From Actinophytocola sp035995025 (GTDB lineage Bacteria > Actinomycetota > Actinomycetes > Mycobacteriales > Pseudonocardiaceae): a stretch of 64,000 nucleotides of DNA. Within the stretch, counting starts at the first letter, position 1; every line of letters begins with the position of its first letter. Below are positions 54,612 through 62,638 of the stretch, piece by piece. A program made the translations under genes and the position numbers. Where the stretch lies: the NCBI GenBank assembly GCA_035995025.1, contig DASYKY010000114.1, positions 7,031 through 71,030 on the forward strand, given 5' to 3'. The notes under the pieces are model-generated. The model searched no databases. It was not told the DNA's origin and was given only the letters and a program-made list of their open reading frames with translations.

Positions 54612-57203
54612 CTAGCCACTCACCAAGGGCAACAGGTTCGGCCGCCAGACTCCGTCGTGCTCCCTCGCCGTGCGCAGGCGCTCGTCCGGAACCCGTCCAT
54701 AGGTCGTCGTGCGCTGGTGGGCGGGGCGGCCCGCCTTGTGGGCCAGCGCCTCCAGGTCGGCGATCGTCTTGTAGCTGCCGTTCTCCGAGCCGGCCATCCG
54801 GCTGATGGTCTCCTCCATCAGCGTGCCGCCCAGATCGTTGACGCCGCCGCGCAGCACGTCCACCACGCCCTGGTCGCCCAGCTTGACCCAGCTCGTCTGG
54901 ATGTTCTTGATCCGGCCGTGCAGCAACAGGCGGGCCAGGGCGTGCACGGCCCGGTTCTCCAGGTGCGTCGGGCCCGGGCGCGCGATCCCCGCCAGGTACA
55001 GCGGGGCGTTCGTGTGCACGAACGGCAGCAGCACGAACTCCGTGAAGCCACCCGTCTCGCCCTGCAGGTCGCGGATCAGCTTCAGGTGCGCCACCCAATG
55101 CGACGGGTTGTCCACGTGCCCGTACATCATCGTCGACGTCGTCGGCAGGCCCAGCTCGTGGGCGGTCGTCACGACCTCGATCCAGGCCGCCGTCGGGAGC
55201 TTGCCCTTCGTCAGGATCCAGCGGACGTCGTCGTCCAGGATCTCGGCCGCCGTGCCGGGTAGTGAGTCCACTCCGGACTCCCGAGCGGCGGTCAGCCAGT
55301 CGCGAATGGACAGGTTGGTGCGGGACGCGCCGTTCACGACCTCCATCGGCGAGAATGCGTGCACGTGCAGGCCGGGCGCCCGGCGCTTCACCTCCGCCGC
55401 GATGTCGAAGTACGCCGTGCCCGGCAGGTCCGGGTGGATGCCGCCCTGCATGCACACCTCGGTCGCGCCGACGCCCCAAGCCTGCGACGCACGCTGCCCG
55501 ACCTGGTCCAGCGACAGCGTGTACGCGTCGCTGTCCGTGCGCCGCTGGGCGAACGCACAGAAGCGGCAGCCGGTGTAGCAGACGTTCGTGAAGTTGATGT
55601 TGCGGGTGACCACGTAGGTCACCTCGTCGCCGACGGTGTCGCGGCGGACGGCGTCGGCGAGCGCGGCCAGCGCCTCGATCTCCGCGCCCGGCGAGGCCGC
55701 CAACAGGGTCAGAGAGTCCTCATCGGACAGTCCGCCCGGGTCGGACTCGGCGTGGCGCAGCGCGGCGGCGAACGAAGGGCGGAGGCGGTCGGCCGGACCC
55801 GCCGACGCGGTCGGCAGCGCGGTCACCCGCGCACGCAGCTCGTCCCAGTCGCCGTACACCGAGTCGAAGTCGTCCCGCCGGTCCGCCGACCGGCCCACTG
55901 TGTCGATCGAGGCGTGCAGGTCGGTGCGGCCCGAGCCGGCCAGCGCCACCTCCGGCTCCTGCCACGGGCGGCCCACCGGGACCGCACCGGCGGCGGCCAG
56001 GCCGGTCTCCGGGTCGGCGAGCGCGGCCACGTGGCCGGCGACCCGCGGGTCCAGCCACGGCTCGCCGCGGCGGACGTACTCGGGGTAGATCGGGAGGCGC
56101 TCGGCCAGCCGGAACCCGGCCGCCTCGGTGCGGGCGGTCAGCTCCTCGAGACCCGGCCACGGCCGCTCCGGGTTCACGTGGTCGATGGTCAGGGGCGACA
56201 CCCCGCCCCAGTCGTCGATCCCGGCCCGCAGCAGCAAGGAGTACTCGCCGCCGATCAGGTTCGGCGGGGCCTGGATGCGCATCTTCGGGCCCAGCACCAG
56301 GCGCGCGACCGCGACCGTCGCGGCCAGCTCCGCCGCCTCGACGTCGGCCATGCCGGCCATGGCGGTGTCCGGCTTCGCGCGGAAGTTCTGCACGATGACT
56401 TCCTGGATGCCGCCGTACTCGCGCGCGACCCGCCGGATCGCGAACAGCGAGTCGACCCGCTCAGCCAGCGTCTCGCCGATGCCGATGAGGATGCCCGTCG
56501 TGAACGGGACGTTGCTGCGCCCCGCGTCCTCGAGCACCCGCAGCCGCACCGCGGGCTCCTTGTCCGGCGAGCCGTAGTGCGCCCCCGACTTCTCCGACCA
56601 CAGGCGGGTGGCCGTGGTCTCCAGCATCATGCCCATCGACGCCGACACCGGCTTGAGCCGCTGGAGGTCGGTCCAGCTCAGCACCCCGGGGTTGAGGTGC
56701 GGCAGCACGCCGGTCTCCTCGAGCACCTTGATCGACATCGCGCGGACGTACGACAGCGTGTCCGGGTAGCCGGCCTCCTCGAGCCACTCGCGGGCAGCGG
56801 TCCACCGGTCCTCCGGCCGGTCGCCGAGCGTGAACAGCACCTCTGTGCAGCCCAGCTCCGCGCCCCGGCGCACGATGTCGAGCACCTCGTCCGGGCTGAG
56901 GAACGCGGCGGGCACGCGACCCGGCACGGTGGCGAACGTGCAGTAGTGACACCGGTCGCGGCACAGCTTGGTGAGCGGCACGAAGACGCTGCGCGAGAAC
57001 GTGATCACGCCCGGCCTGCCGGTGGCCTCGAGCCCCGCGTCGCGGACCCGGGAAGCGGCGGCGAACAGCTGGTCGAGCTGCTCGCCCCGCGCGTGCAGCA
57101 ACGTCTCGGCCTCGGTCGCGTCGAGGGCGACGCCGTCCCGGGCGCGGCGCAGCGCCCGGCGGATCGCCGACTCGTTGGGCACGAAGCCCGGCACCTCGGT
57201 CAC
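54612..57203 (-). CDS. fbiC: FbiC: fused CofG/CofH, F420 chromophore (FO) synthase
   Basis: This 863-residue fusion of two radical-SAM enzymes makes FO (7,8-didemethyl-8-hydroxy-5-deazariboflavin) from tyrosine and 5-amino-6-ribitylaminouracil. The CofG half has the 4Fe-4S motif CRDRCHYC (C81, C85, C88) and the CofH half has CYTGCRFC (about residue 545), with QGGIHPDLPGTAYF and SVDSLPGTAAEILDDDVRW following. The fused form is typical of actinobacteria. GTG at 57203 is preferred over 57209 because GGAGG is 7 bases away instead of 1. No other F420 genes are in the window. Confidence 0.97.
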   Translation of the reverse strand: MTEVPGFVPNESAIRRALRRARDGVALDATEAETLLHARGEQLDQLFAAASRVRDAGLEATGRPGVITFSRSVFVPLTKLCRDRCHYCTFATVPGRVPAAFLSPDEVLDIVRRGAELGCTEVLFTLGDRPEDRWTAAREWLEEAGYPDTLSYVRAMSIKVLEETGVLPHLNPGVLSWTDLQRLKPVSASMGMMLETTATRLWSEKSGAHYGSPDKEPAVRLRVLEDAGRSNVPFTTGILIGIGETLAERVDSLFAIRRVAREYGGIQEVIVQNFRAKPDTAMAGMADVEAAELAATVAVARLVLGPKMRIQAPPNLIGGEYSLLLRAGIDDWGGVSPLTIDHVNPERPWPGLEELTARTEAAGFRLAERLPIYPEYVRRGEPWLDPRVAGHVAALADPETGLAAAGAVPVGRPWQEPEVALAGSGRTDLHASIDTVGRSADRRDDFDSVYGDWDELRARVTALPTASAGPADRLRPSFAAALRHAESDPGGLSDEDSLTLLAASPGAEIEALAALADAVRRDTVGDEVTYVVTRNINFTNVCYTGCRFCAFAQRRTDSDAYTLSLDQVGQRASQAWGVGATEVCMQGGIHPDLPGTAYFDIAAEVKRRAPGLHVHAFSPMEVVNGASRTNLSIRDWLTAARESGVDSLPGTAAEILDDDVRWILTKGKLPTAAWIEVVTTAHELGLPTTSTMMYGHVDNPSHWVAHLKLIRDLQGETGGFTEFVLLPFVHTNAPLYLAGIARPGPTHLENRAVHALARLLLHGRIKNIQTSWVKLGDQGVVDVLRGGVNDLGGTLMEETISRMAGSENGSYKTIADLEALAHKAGRPAHQRTTTYGRVPDERLRTAREHDGVWRPNLLPLVSG

Positions 57204-57638
57204 GGACACCCCTCCTGCTCGCGTACAGCCGACCAGGCCGTGTCCCCCAAGCTAGCCGTCCCGGCCGACATCCCCGACGTGATGGTCATCGCTCAACGAC
57301 AACCCGGTTCCCGCCGAGATCATTCCGCGCGTGGCGCCGATCGGCTCGGTGCCGAGCAGGACGCGGGTCGAGCCGCGGACACAGCACTGGTTATGGTCAC
57401 GTTGGGTCGTGCCGTTCAGCTCGGCACGTAACCGCGCTGCACCTGCTCCCCCGTGTGCGCCAACCGCGACGCCGTCCGCCGCCACCGCGCGAGAACCCGG
57501 ACCGGCGCCTGACTGACGTACTCCTGACGCATGCCTGACAGCTACCCCGGTACGCCTCGGGGGGTAGTCGTGGAGCCCGCACGGCGATGACGACATCCGG
57601 CCACACCGCGAGGAGTCTGTTGCGTGGGAGGTGGGCAC
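57204..57638. other. Intergenic region with a TACCCC/GGGGTA hairpin
   Basis: About 435 bases separate fbiC from the membrane-protein gene. No frame in it looks coding; short frames have Arg/Pro/Ala-rich shadow composition. CTACCCC (57542-57548) pairs with GGGGTAG (57561-57567), a hairpin or operator resembling the CsoR-like site at 14818. GGGAGGTGGG (57627-57636) is the ribosome-binding region of the next gene. Confidence 0.5.
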
Positions 57639-58586
57639 ATGAACACGGCGATTCGTGCGATGGGCCGCTCGCTGCGGCGTACCTGGGACGAGGGCGCCCG
57701 CCTGGAGCGGGCCGCGTTCGTCATCGGCGGGGTGCTGTTCGCGTGGGGACTGGTGAACCTGGTCGTCCTGATCGTCACCGGCGGGCCGTGGACGGGGCCG
57801 ACCTCGCTGCGCAAGGCGGCGACCTTCGGCCTGTCGTTCGGCCTCACGCTGGCCACGGTCGCCTGGGCCACCCACCACATCCGGCTCGGCACGCTGGGCA
57901 GGCGGGTGCTCCTGGGCGGGTTCACGCTCGCCTGCGTGGTCGAGACCGCGCTCGTGTCGATGCAGGCCTGGCGGCACGTGCCGTCGCACTTCAACTTCAC
58001 CACGCCGTTCGACGCGGCCGTCGCGGGCGCGCTGGCGTTCGGCGGCCTGCTGATCGTGGTGCTGGTGCTCGGCTTCACGCTGTCGGCGTTCCGCGCCGTC
58101 GGGCAGAACTCGCCCAGCATGCGGCTCGCGCTGCGGTTCGGGTTCGTCGTGCTGATGGCCGCGATGGGCATCGGGGCCGCGATGATCGCCGTCGGCGTGC
58201 CGATGTCGCGGACCGACCCGCAGGCCGCGTTCGACACGGCGGGCTTCCTCAAGCCGGCGCACGCGGTCACCATGCACGCGATCCTCGTGATCCCCGGGCT
58301 GGCCTGGCTGCTCACGTTCACCACCTGGCCCGAGACCGCGCGGACGCGGGTCGTCATGCTCGGCGCGGGCGGGTATCTGCTGCTCAGCGCGGTGGTGGTG
58401 GGTGAGTCGATCGCGCACACGTCGGTGCTGGCCGCGCCGCTGGTGCCGACGCTGTTGTCGCTGGCCGGGCTCGCGGCGCTGCTCGTGGCCGGCGGGATCG
58501 CGAGCTACGGGGTGCTGTTCCGCCGGCCGGACACGGCCGACATCGGCGAACATTTTCCGGCGACGGTGCATGAATCAGTAACCTGA
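57639..58586 (+). CDS. Polytopic membrane protein of unknown function
   Basis: The 315-residue protein has about eight hydrophobic segments, for example AFVIGGVLFAWGLVNLVVLI, FTLACVVETALVSMQ, FGGLLIVVLVLGFTLSAF and GGYLLLSAVVVGESIAH, and no catalytic motif I can name. The charged loop GPTSLRKAATFGLSFG and three His (THHIRLG, MHAILV) are notable. ATG at 57639 follows GGGAGGTGGG. It ends 4 bases before a TetR gene, so it is probably part of the same transcript and under its control. I do not recognise the family. Confidence 0.75.
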   Translation: MNTAIRAMGRSLRRTWDEGARLERAAFVIGGVLFAWGLVNLVVLIVTGGPWTGPTSLRKAATFGLSFGLTLATVAWATHHIRLGTLGRRVLLGGFTLACVVETALVSMQAWRHVPSHFNFTTPFDAAVAGALAFGGLLIVVLVLGFTLSAFRAVGQNSPSMRLALRFGFVVLMAAMGIGAAMIAVGVPMSRTDPQAAFDTAGFLKPAHAVTMHAILVIPGLAWLLTFTTWPETARTRVVMLGAGGYLLLSAVVVGESIAHTSVLAAPLVPTLLSLAGLAALLVAGGIASYGVLFRRPDTADIGEHFPATVHESVT

Positions 58587-58590
58587 GGGG

Positions 58591-59238
58591 ATGCCTGCGC
58601 GTACGTCGAAGACCGGCCGGACCCAGCAGGAGCGCAGCGCGGCGATGCGCAGACGGCTGCTCGACGCGACGGTCGACTGCCTCGTCCGGTACGGGTACGC
58701 GGGCACCACGACGACCCGGGTCACCGAGCTGGCGGGGGTGACCCGGGGCGCGCAGGTCCACCACTTCCCCACCCGCGCGGACCTCGTCGCCGCGGCCGTG
58801 CGGCACCTGGCGGCCCGCCGCGCCGAGCTGGCGTTCGAGAAGATCGACGCGGTCCGCCGGGCGCCCGACCCGATCGACGCGGGGCTCGACCTGATGTGGG
58901 AGATCCACCAGGGCCCGGTCCAGTACGCGACCGTCGAGATGTGGGTCGCCGCGCGAACCGACCGCGAGCTGCGCGAGCACCTGACCGCCGTCGAGCCGCA
59001 GGCGCGGGCGGCACTGCTGGAGTTCTCCGCCGCGGCGTTCGGCGACCACGCGGACAACCCGCGGTTCCGCCACATCGTCTACACCGCGCTGGACACCGTG
59101 CGCGGCATCCTCCTCCTTGGACTGTCCAATCCGGACACCGGGCAGCTGGAGACGTGGTGGAAGCGCGCGAAGGCCGACCTGCGGCTGCTCATCGACGCCG
59201 GGTTGGGTCAGCCGGGCGACATCAGCGGCGCGAGGTAG
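58591..59238 (+). CDS. TetR-family regulator
   Basis: The 215-residue protein has a basic N-terminus and a TetR HTH in YGYAGTTTTRVTELAGVTRGAQVHHFPTRADLVAAA (about residues 34-69). It follows the membrane-protein gene by 4 bases and probably regulates that transcript. Its 3' end overlaps the convergent TetR gene at 59208 by 31 bases, so the two transcripts are mutually antisense there. Confidence 0.92.
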   Translation: MPARTSKTGRTQQERSAAMRRRLLDATVDCLVRYGYAGTTTTRVTELAGVTRGAQVHHFPTRADLVAAAVRHLAARRAELAFEKIDAVRRAPDPIDAGLDLMWEIHQGPVQYATVEMWVAARTDRELREHLTAVEPQARAALLEFSAAAFGDHADNPRFRHIVYTALDTVRGILLLGLSNPDTGQLETWWKRAKADLRLLIDAGLGQPGDISGAR

Positions 59239-59804
59239 GCCCGCGCGAACGCACGCACCTCGTCGTCGGTCTCCAGCGGGACGGCGCTCTCCGGCAGCAG
59301 CGTGAACGAGATCGCGAGGCGCACGAACACCTCCGCCACGCCCATCGGGGTGCGGCCGGCGACCGTCGCGTCCGGCGCCTGCCGGACGAGGAAGTCCCGC
59401 GCCGCGGCGACGACCAGCGCGCCGTTGGTGGTCAGGTACGGCAGCAGCGCCTCCGGGTCCGACGCCAGCAGGCGGTTGAGCAGCCGGTCCTCGCGGGCGT
59501 ACCGCACGCCCACGACGAACCCTTCGACCAGCCGCTCCCGCTGGGACGGCAGGTCACGCACCGCGCCGGCGATGCTGGCGAAGAACCGCCGCGACTCGCG
59601 CACGAGCACGGCCTGCACGAGCGCGTCCTTGCCGTCGAAGCGCCGGTACAGCGTCGCCCGGGACACCCCGGCCCGCCGCGCCACGACGTCGACGGTGGTG
59701 CGCCGCAGCCCGTAGGCCAGGAACTCCGCCAGCGCGGCGTCCACAATGGACTCGCCGACGGCGTCGGTGTCCGGCTCGGCGAGAACCAGCTCCAGCAGGC
59801 TCAT
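59208..59804 (-). CDS. TetR-family regulator coupled to the MpaB-like oxygenase
   Basis: The 198-residue protein has a TetR HTH (YGLRRTTVDVVARRAGVSRATLYRRFDGKDALVQAV, about residues 31-66). Its ATG overlaps the stop of the MpaB-family gene (ATGA), so the two form an operon in which this protein presumably controls the oxygenase. It is unrelated in sequence to the convergent TetR at 58591 apart from the fold. Confidence 0.92.
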   Translation of the reverse strand: MSLLELVLAEPDTDAVGESIVDAALAEFLAYGLRRTTVDVVARRAGVSRATLYRRFDGKDALVQAVLVRESRRFFASIAGAVRDLPSQRERLVEGFVVGVRYAREDRLLNRLLASDPEALLPYLTTNGALVVAAARDFLVRQAPDATVAGRTPMGVAEVFVRLAISFTLLPESAVPLETDDEVRAFARAYLAPLMSPG

Positions 59805-60658
59805 CCGCCCGGCCCGATCCCCGCGCGGGCATAGCCGCGGCGGGCGCGCTCGGTGTAGCGCAGCCGCGGCGGCACGACATGCCAGGCGGTCGCGACCGCG
59901 CGCCGGAAGCGGCGATGGCGGCGCTCGTCGCGCTCGGTCCACCGCTCGCCGATGCGCTCGCGGACGACCGGGGGCAACGTGCCGACCGAGAGCCACCACA
60001 GCGGCTTCGCGGTCGGCTTGCGCGCCAGCCTGTACAGCGGCGCCGGCACCAGCGGGAACGTCGCCGGCGGCTCCTTGGCGAACTCGACCAGCCCGCGTGC
60101 GGCGGGCGTGATCACCAGCTCGTCGCGGCACATCCGGTCGAAGTAGGCCACGAAGCTCGCCCAGTCCGGCGGCACCAGCCGGTCGCTGACCCCGTAGGCC
60201 CGGTACACCTGCCGCGACTCGGCGTAGAGCCGCTCCTTCTCGTCGTCGGTCATCGGGTGGTCGAACAGGTCGATCATCTGGAAGAGCGCGTCGAAGATCG
60301 TGGCGTGGGCCCAGAAGTACACCTCCGGATCGAGCGCGTGGTATCGCCTGCCGCGACCGTCCAGCCCCTTGATGTGGCCGTGGTACTCGCGGATCCTGCG
60401 GGCGGTCCGCGCCCCGTCCGGCCAGTCGAACGTGACCCCCTGGATCTCCGGCACCGAACGCAGCACGCGTTCCCACGGCTCGTTGAAGAAGTCCGAGTGC
60501 TGCTCGACCCCCGCCCCCAGCCCCGGGTGCATCAGCTGCAGCAGGCCGGCCTTGACCAGCAGCAGGTACCCGCGCACCTCGCCCGCCCAGCGCCAGTGCA
60601 GCGAGCCCGGCCCCGGCAGCTCGAGATCCGGCCCCACCCGCGCCGCCTCAGCCGTCAC
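59801..60658 (-). CDS. Oxygenase MpaB family (DUF2236) protein
   Basis: The 285-residue protein matches DUF2236, the family of latex-clearing oxygenase and MpaB-like haem proteins. Segments are LLLVKAGLLQLMHPGLGAGVEQHSDFF, RIREYHGHIKGLDGRGRRYHALDPEVYFWAHATIFDAL (histidines likely near the haem), FDRMCRDELV and the C-terminal LPPVVRERIGERWTERDERRHRRF. Substrate is unknown. GTG at 60658 follows GGGAGG by 5 bases. The upstream 95-base region, shared with the divergent MarR gene, is AT-rich and carries dyads. Confidence 0.88.
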   Translation of the reverse strand: MTAEAARVGPDLELPGPGSLHWRWAGEVRGYLLLVKAGLLQLMHPGLGAGVEQHSDFFNEPWERVLRSVPEIQGVTFDWPDGARTARRIREYHGHIKGLDGRGRRYHALDPEVYFWAHATIFDALFQMIDLFDHPMTDDEKERLYAESRQVYRAYGVSDRLVPPDWASFVAYFDRMCRDELVITPAARGLVEFAKEPPATFPLVPAPLYRLARKPTAKPLWWLSVGTLPPVVRERIGERWTERDERRHRRFRRAVATAWHVVPPRLRYTERARRGYARAGIGPGG

Positions 60659-60694
60659 GGCAGCCTCCCGATGAGTCGATGAGACATTCGTGCA

Positions 60695-60741
60695 TCTTTG
60701 TATCACACAAGCGATAGTAGCCATGGACATAATATCTATGT
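60695..60741. promoter_or_regulatory. AT-rich divergent control region with dyads
   Basis: Between the MpaB-like gene and the MarR gene lie TTGTATCACACAA (arms TTGT/ACAA, near 60696) and ACATAATATCTATGT (60727-60741, perfect 5-base arms), in a patch far more AT-rich than its surroundings. MarR proteins bind such dyads, so it is the probable operator for the MarR gene and perhaps the oxygenase. TATTAG at 60746 could be a -10. Confidence 0.5.
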
Positions 60742-60753
60742 ACTGTATTAGGC

Positions 60754-61200
60754 ATGGGTTCCGAGCCGACAACGGGCTTCCTGATCTGGCGCCTGTCCAC
60801 CCGATGGCGGGCCGACGTCGACCGCGCGCTCGCGCCGCTCGGGCTCACCCACGCGCAGTTCTCGGTGCTCGCTGCCCTGGCCGGGTTGTCCCGCAACGAC
60901 ACCCGGCCCAACCAGCGGCAGCTGGCCGACCTCACCGGGCTCGAGCCGCTCTACGTGTCGCGGCTGGCCCGCGCGCTCGAGGCGGCCGGGCTCTTGGAGC
61001 GGCCGGCCGACCCGGCCGACCCGCGCGCGGTCCGGCTCGTGCTCACCGAGCGCGGCGCCGCGACCGCCGCCGAGGCGGTCGCGATCGTGCACGTCCGGCA
61101 CGCCGAGCTGACCAAGGCGATCGGCGGGCCGGATGGCGCCCGCAACCGCGAGCTGCGTGCCACCTTGCTGACCTTGCTCAACGAAAGCGAACCGACATGA
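60754..61200 (+). CDS. MarR-family transcriptional regulator
   Basis: This 148-residue winged-helix regulator contains GLTHAQFSVLAALAGLSRND, the HTH NQRQLADLTGLEPLYVSRLARALEAAGLLERP and the wing DPRAVRLVLTERG, as in MarR proteins that sense phenolic or oxidative ligands. It is divergent from the MpaB-like oxygenase and coupled (ATGA overlap) to a smaller MarR-like protein. ATG at 60754 has no clear ribosome-binding site. Confidence 0.93.
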   Translation: MGSEPTTGFLIWRLSTRWRADVDRALAPLGLTHAQFSVLAALAGLSRNDTRPNQRQLADLTGLEPLYVSRLARALEAAGLLERPADPADPRAVRLVLTERGAATAAEAVAIVHVRHAELTKAIGGPDGARNRELRATLLTLLNESEPT

Positions 61201-61634
61201 CCCAGCCACGCCTGTTCAACGGTCAGGACATCAACATCGCCGCCGCGGCCACGCGGGGCGTCCTCGACACCCTGCTCACCTCGGCCGGCCTGACGTTCCT
61301 CCAGTTCGTCGCGCTGCGCGCGATGCCCGGTGAGCGTGCCGCGGTCGCCGAGAGGGCGGCCGGGCCTGCGGCGCCCGCTCCGGCGGTCCGCGCGGCCATC
61401 GACGAGCTCGAGGCGGCAGGCCTCGCCAACGGCGACCCGGTCGAGCCGACCGCGCGCGGGCGCGAGCTGTTCGAGCGGATCACCGCGGAGTCGGTCCGCA
61501 TTGGCGACCGCCTGTTCGAAGGCATCCCAGCCGCAGACCAGGCAACCGCAAAGCGCGTCCTCGACCTGATCACCACCCGCGCGGCAAGCGCACGAGCAGA
61601 ACTGACCGCACAAGCGAATAGTCACCCGATGTGA
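61197..61634 (+). CDS. MarR-like winged-helix companion protein
   Basis: The 145-residue protein begins MTQPRLFNGQDINIAAAATRGVLD and has LLTSAGLTFLQFVALRAMPGE, VRAAIDELEAAGLANGDPVEPTARGRELFERITAE, a degenerate MarR layout without a strong recognition helix. It starts inside the preceding MarR gene (ATGA). It may heterodimerise with that protein or act as a separate ligand sensor. Such tandem pairs are known in actinobacteria, but this assignment rests on the weak similarity and the context. Confidence 0.75.
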   Translation: MTQPRLFNGQDINIAAAATRGVLDTLLTSAGLTFLQFVALRAMPGERAAVAERAAGPAAPAPAVRAAIDELEAAGLANGDPVEPTARGRELFERITAESVRIGDRLFEGIPAADQATAKRVLDLITTRAASARAELTAQANSHPM

Positions 61635-61662
61635 TCAGCTCAGAGCAAATCCGCACGAACCA

Positions 61663-61767
61663 AACCGCACCTAAGGGGACGTGACGCAACCCAGCCACAA
61701 GTACGCACGAAACCGAAAGGTCCGAACAGAGGCGACCCGAAGTTCTAGTTCCGGGGAGGCGGAACAG
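61663..61767 (-). repeat. Dispersed two-box repeat, copy D
   Basis: Read on the minus strand, the 5' box CTGTTCCGCCTCCCCGGAAC lies within the last codons of the 3-hydroxyacyl-CoA dehydrogenase gene. The variable middle follows, then GCGTACTTGTGGCTGGGTTG and a TTAGGTGCGGTTTG end. Spacing between box starts is 54 bases, as in copy A. Its middle segment is also similar to copy A (GGGTCGCCT near the start). Confidence 0.85.
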
Positions 61768-62620
61768 AGTAGTCGTAGAAGCCGCGGCTGGTCTTCTTGC
61801 CCAGCAGGCCGGCGTCCACCATGCGCAGCAGCAGCGGCGGCGGCGAGTAGAGCGGCTCCTTGAACTCGGCGTACATCGACTCGGCGATGGCTTTCGTGGT
61901 GTCCAGGCCGATGAGGTCGGTCAGCGCGAGCGGGCCCATCGGGTGCGCGCAGCCCTGCACCATGCCGGTGTCGATGTCCTCGGCGGAGGCGAAGCCGGAC
62001 TCGAGCATGCGGATGGCCGACAGCAGGTAGGGCACCAGCAGCGCGTTGACCACGAAGCCGGCCCGGTCCTGGGACCGGATGACCTGCTTGTGCAGCACGT
62101 CCTCCACGAACGAGTCCGCACGCTCCTGTGTGGACTCGCCGGTGAGCAGCGACGGCACCAGCTCGACGAGCTTGAGCACGGGCACCGGGTTGAAGAAGTG
62201 GATGCCGATCACCTGCTGCGGCCGGGACGTGGCCATGCCCAGCTTCATGATCGGGATCGAGGACGTGTTCGAGGCGAAGATCGCCTCGGGGTCGCTGACC
62301 ACCTTGTCCAGGGTGGCGAACACGTCGGTCTTGATCTGCTCGCTCTCCGCGACCGCCTCCACGGTGAGCTGCCGGTCGGCGAACTCGCCGATGTCCGAGC
62401 TGAACCGGATCCGCTCGAGGGCGGCGTCCCGGCCCGCCTCGTCGAGCTTGCCGTTGCGCACGGCCCGCCCGAGGGACTTCTCGACGCGCGCCCGGCCCGC
62501 GGCGAGCGCGTCCTGGTTCACCTCGTTGACCACGACGTCCAGGCCGGCCCGCGCGCAGACCTCCGCGATGCCCGACCCCATCAACCCGCAGCCAACGACC
62601 CCAACCCGCCCAATACTCAA
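61745..62620 (-). CDS. 3-hydroxybutyryl-CoA dehydrogenase
   Basis: The 291-residue enzyme has the NAD loop GVVGCGLMGSGIAEVCARAG, FASNTSSIPI, GIHFFNPVPVLKLVELV (catalytic His) and AGFVVNALLVPYL, the signature of 3-hydroxyacyl-CoA dehydrogenases of the HbdA/PaaH group. TTG at 62620 is chosen because GGAGGA is 7 bases upstream; an ATG at 62635 would place that site inside the gene. Its last residues (SVPPPRN) are encoded by the dispersed repeat's 5' box. It lies 18 bases after the mutase gene and probably shares its transcript. Confidence 0.93.
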   Translation of the reverse strand: MSIGRVGVVGCGLMGSGIAEVCARAGLDVVVNEVNQDALAAGRARVEKSLGRAVRNGKLDEAGRDAALERIRFSSDIGEFADRQLTVEAVAESEQIKTDVFATLDKVVSDPEAIFASNTSSIPIMKLGMATSRPQQVIGIHFFNPVPVLKLVELVPSLLTGESTQERADSFVEDVLHKQVIRSQDRAGFVVNALLVPYLLSAIRMLESGFASAEDIDTGMVQGCAHPMGPLALTDLIGLDTTKAIAESMYAEFKEPLYSPPPLLLRMVDAGLLGKKTSRGFYDYSVPPPRN

Positions 62621-62638
62621 GGCACACTCCTCCATCGC

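Noticed and set aside
57252..58571. A 439-codon minus-strand frame opposite the membrane protein
   Set aside because: His/Arg/Gly-rich shadow; the plus strand has regular hydrophobic segments and a strong ribosome-binding site.
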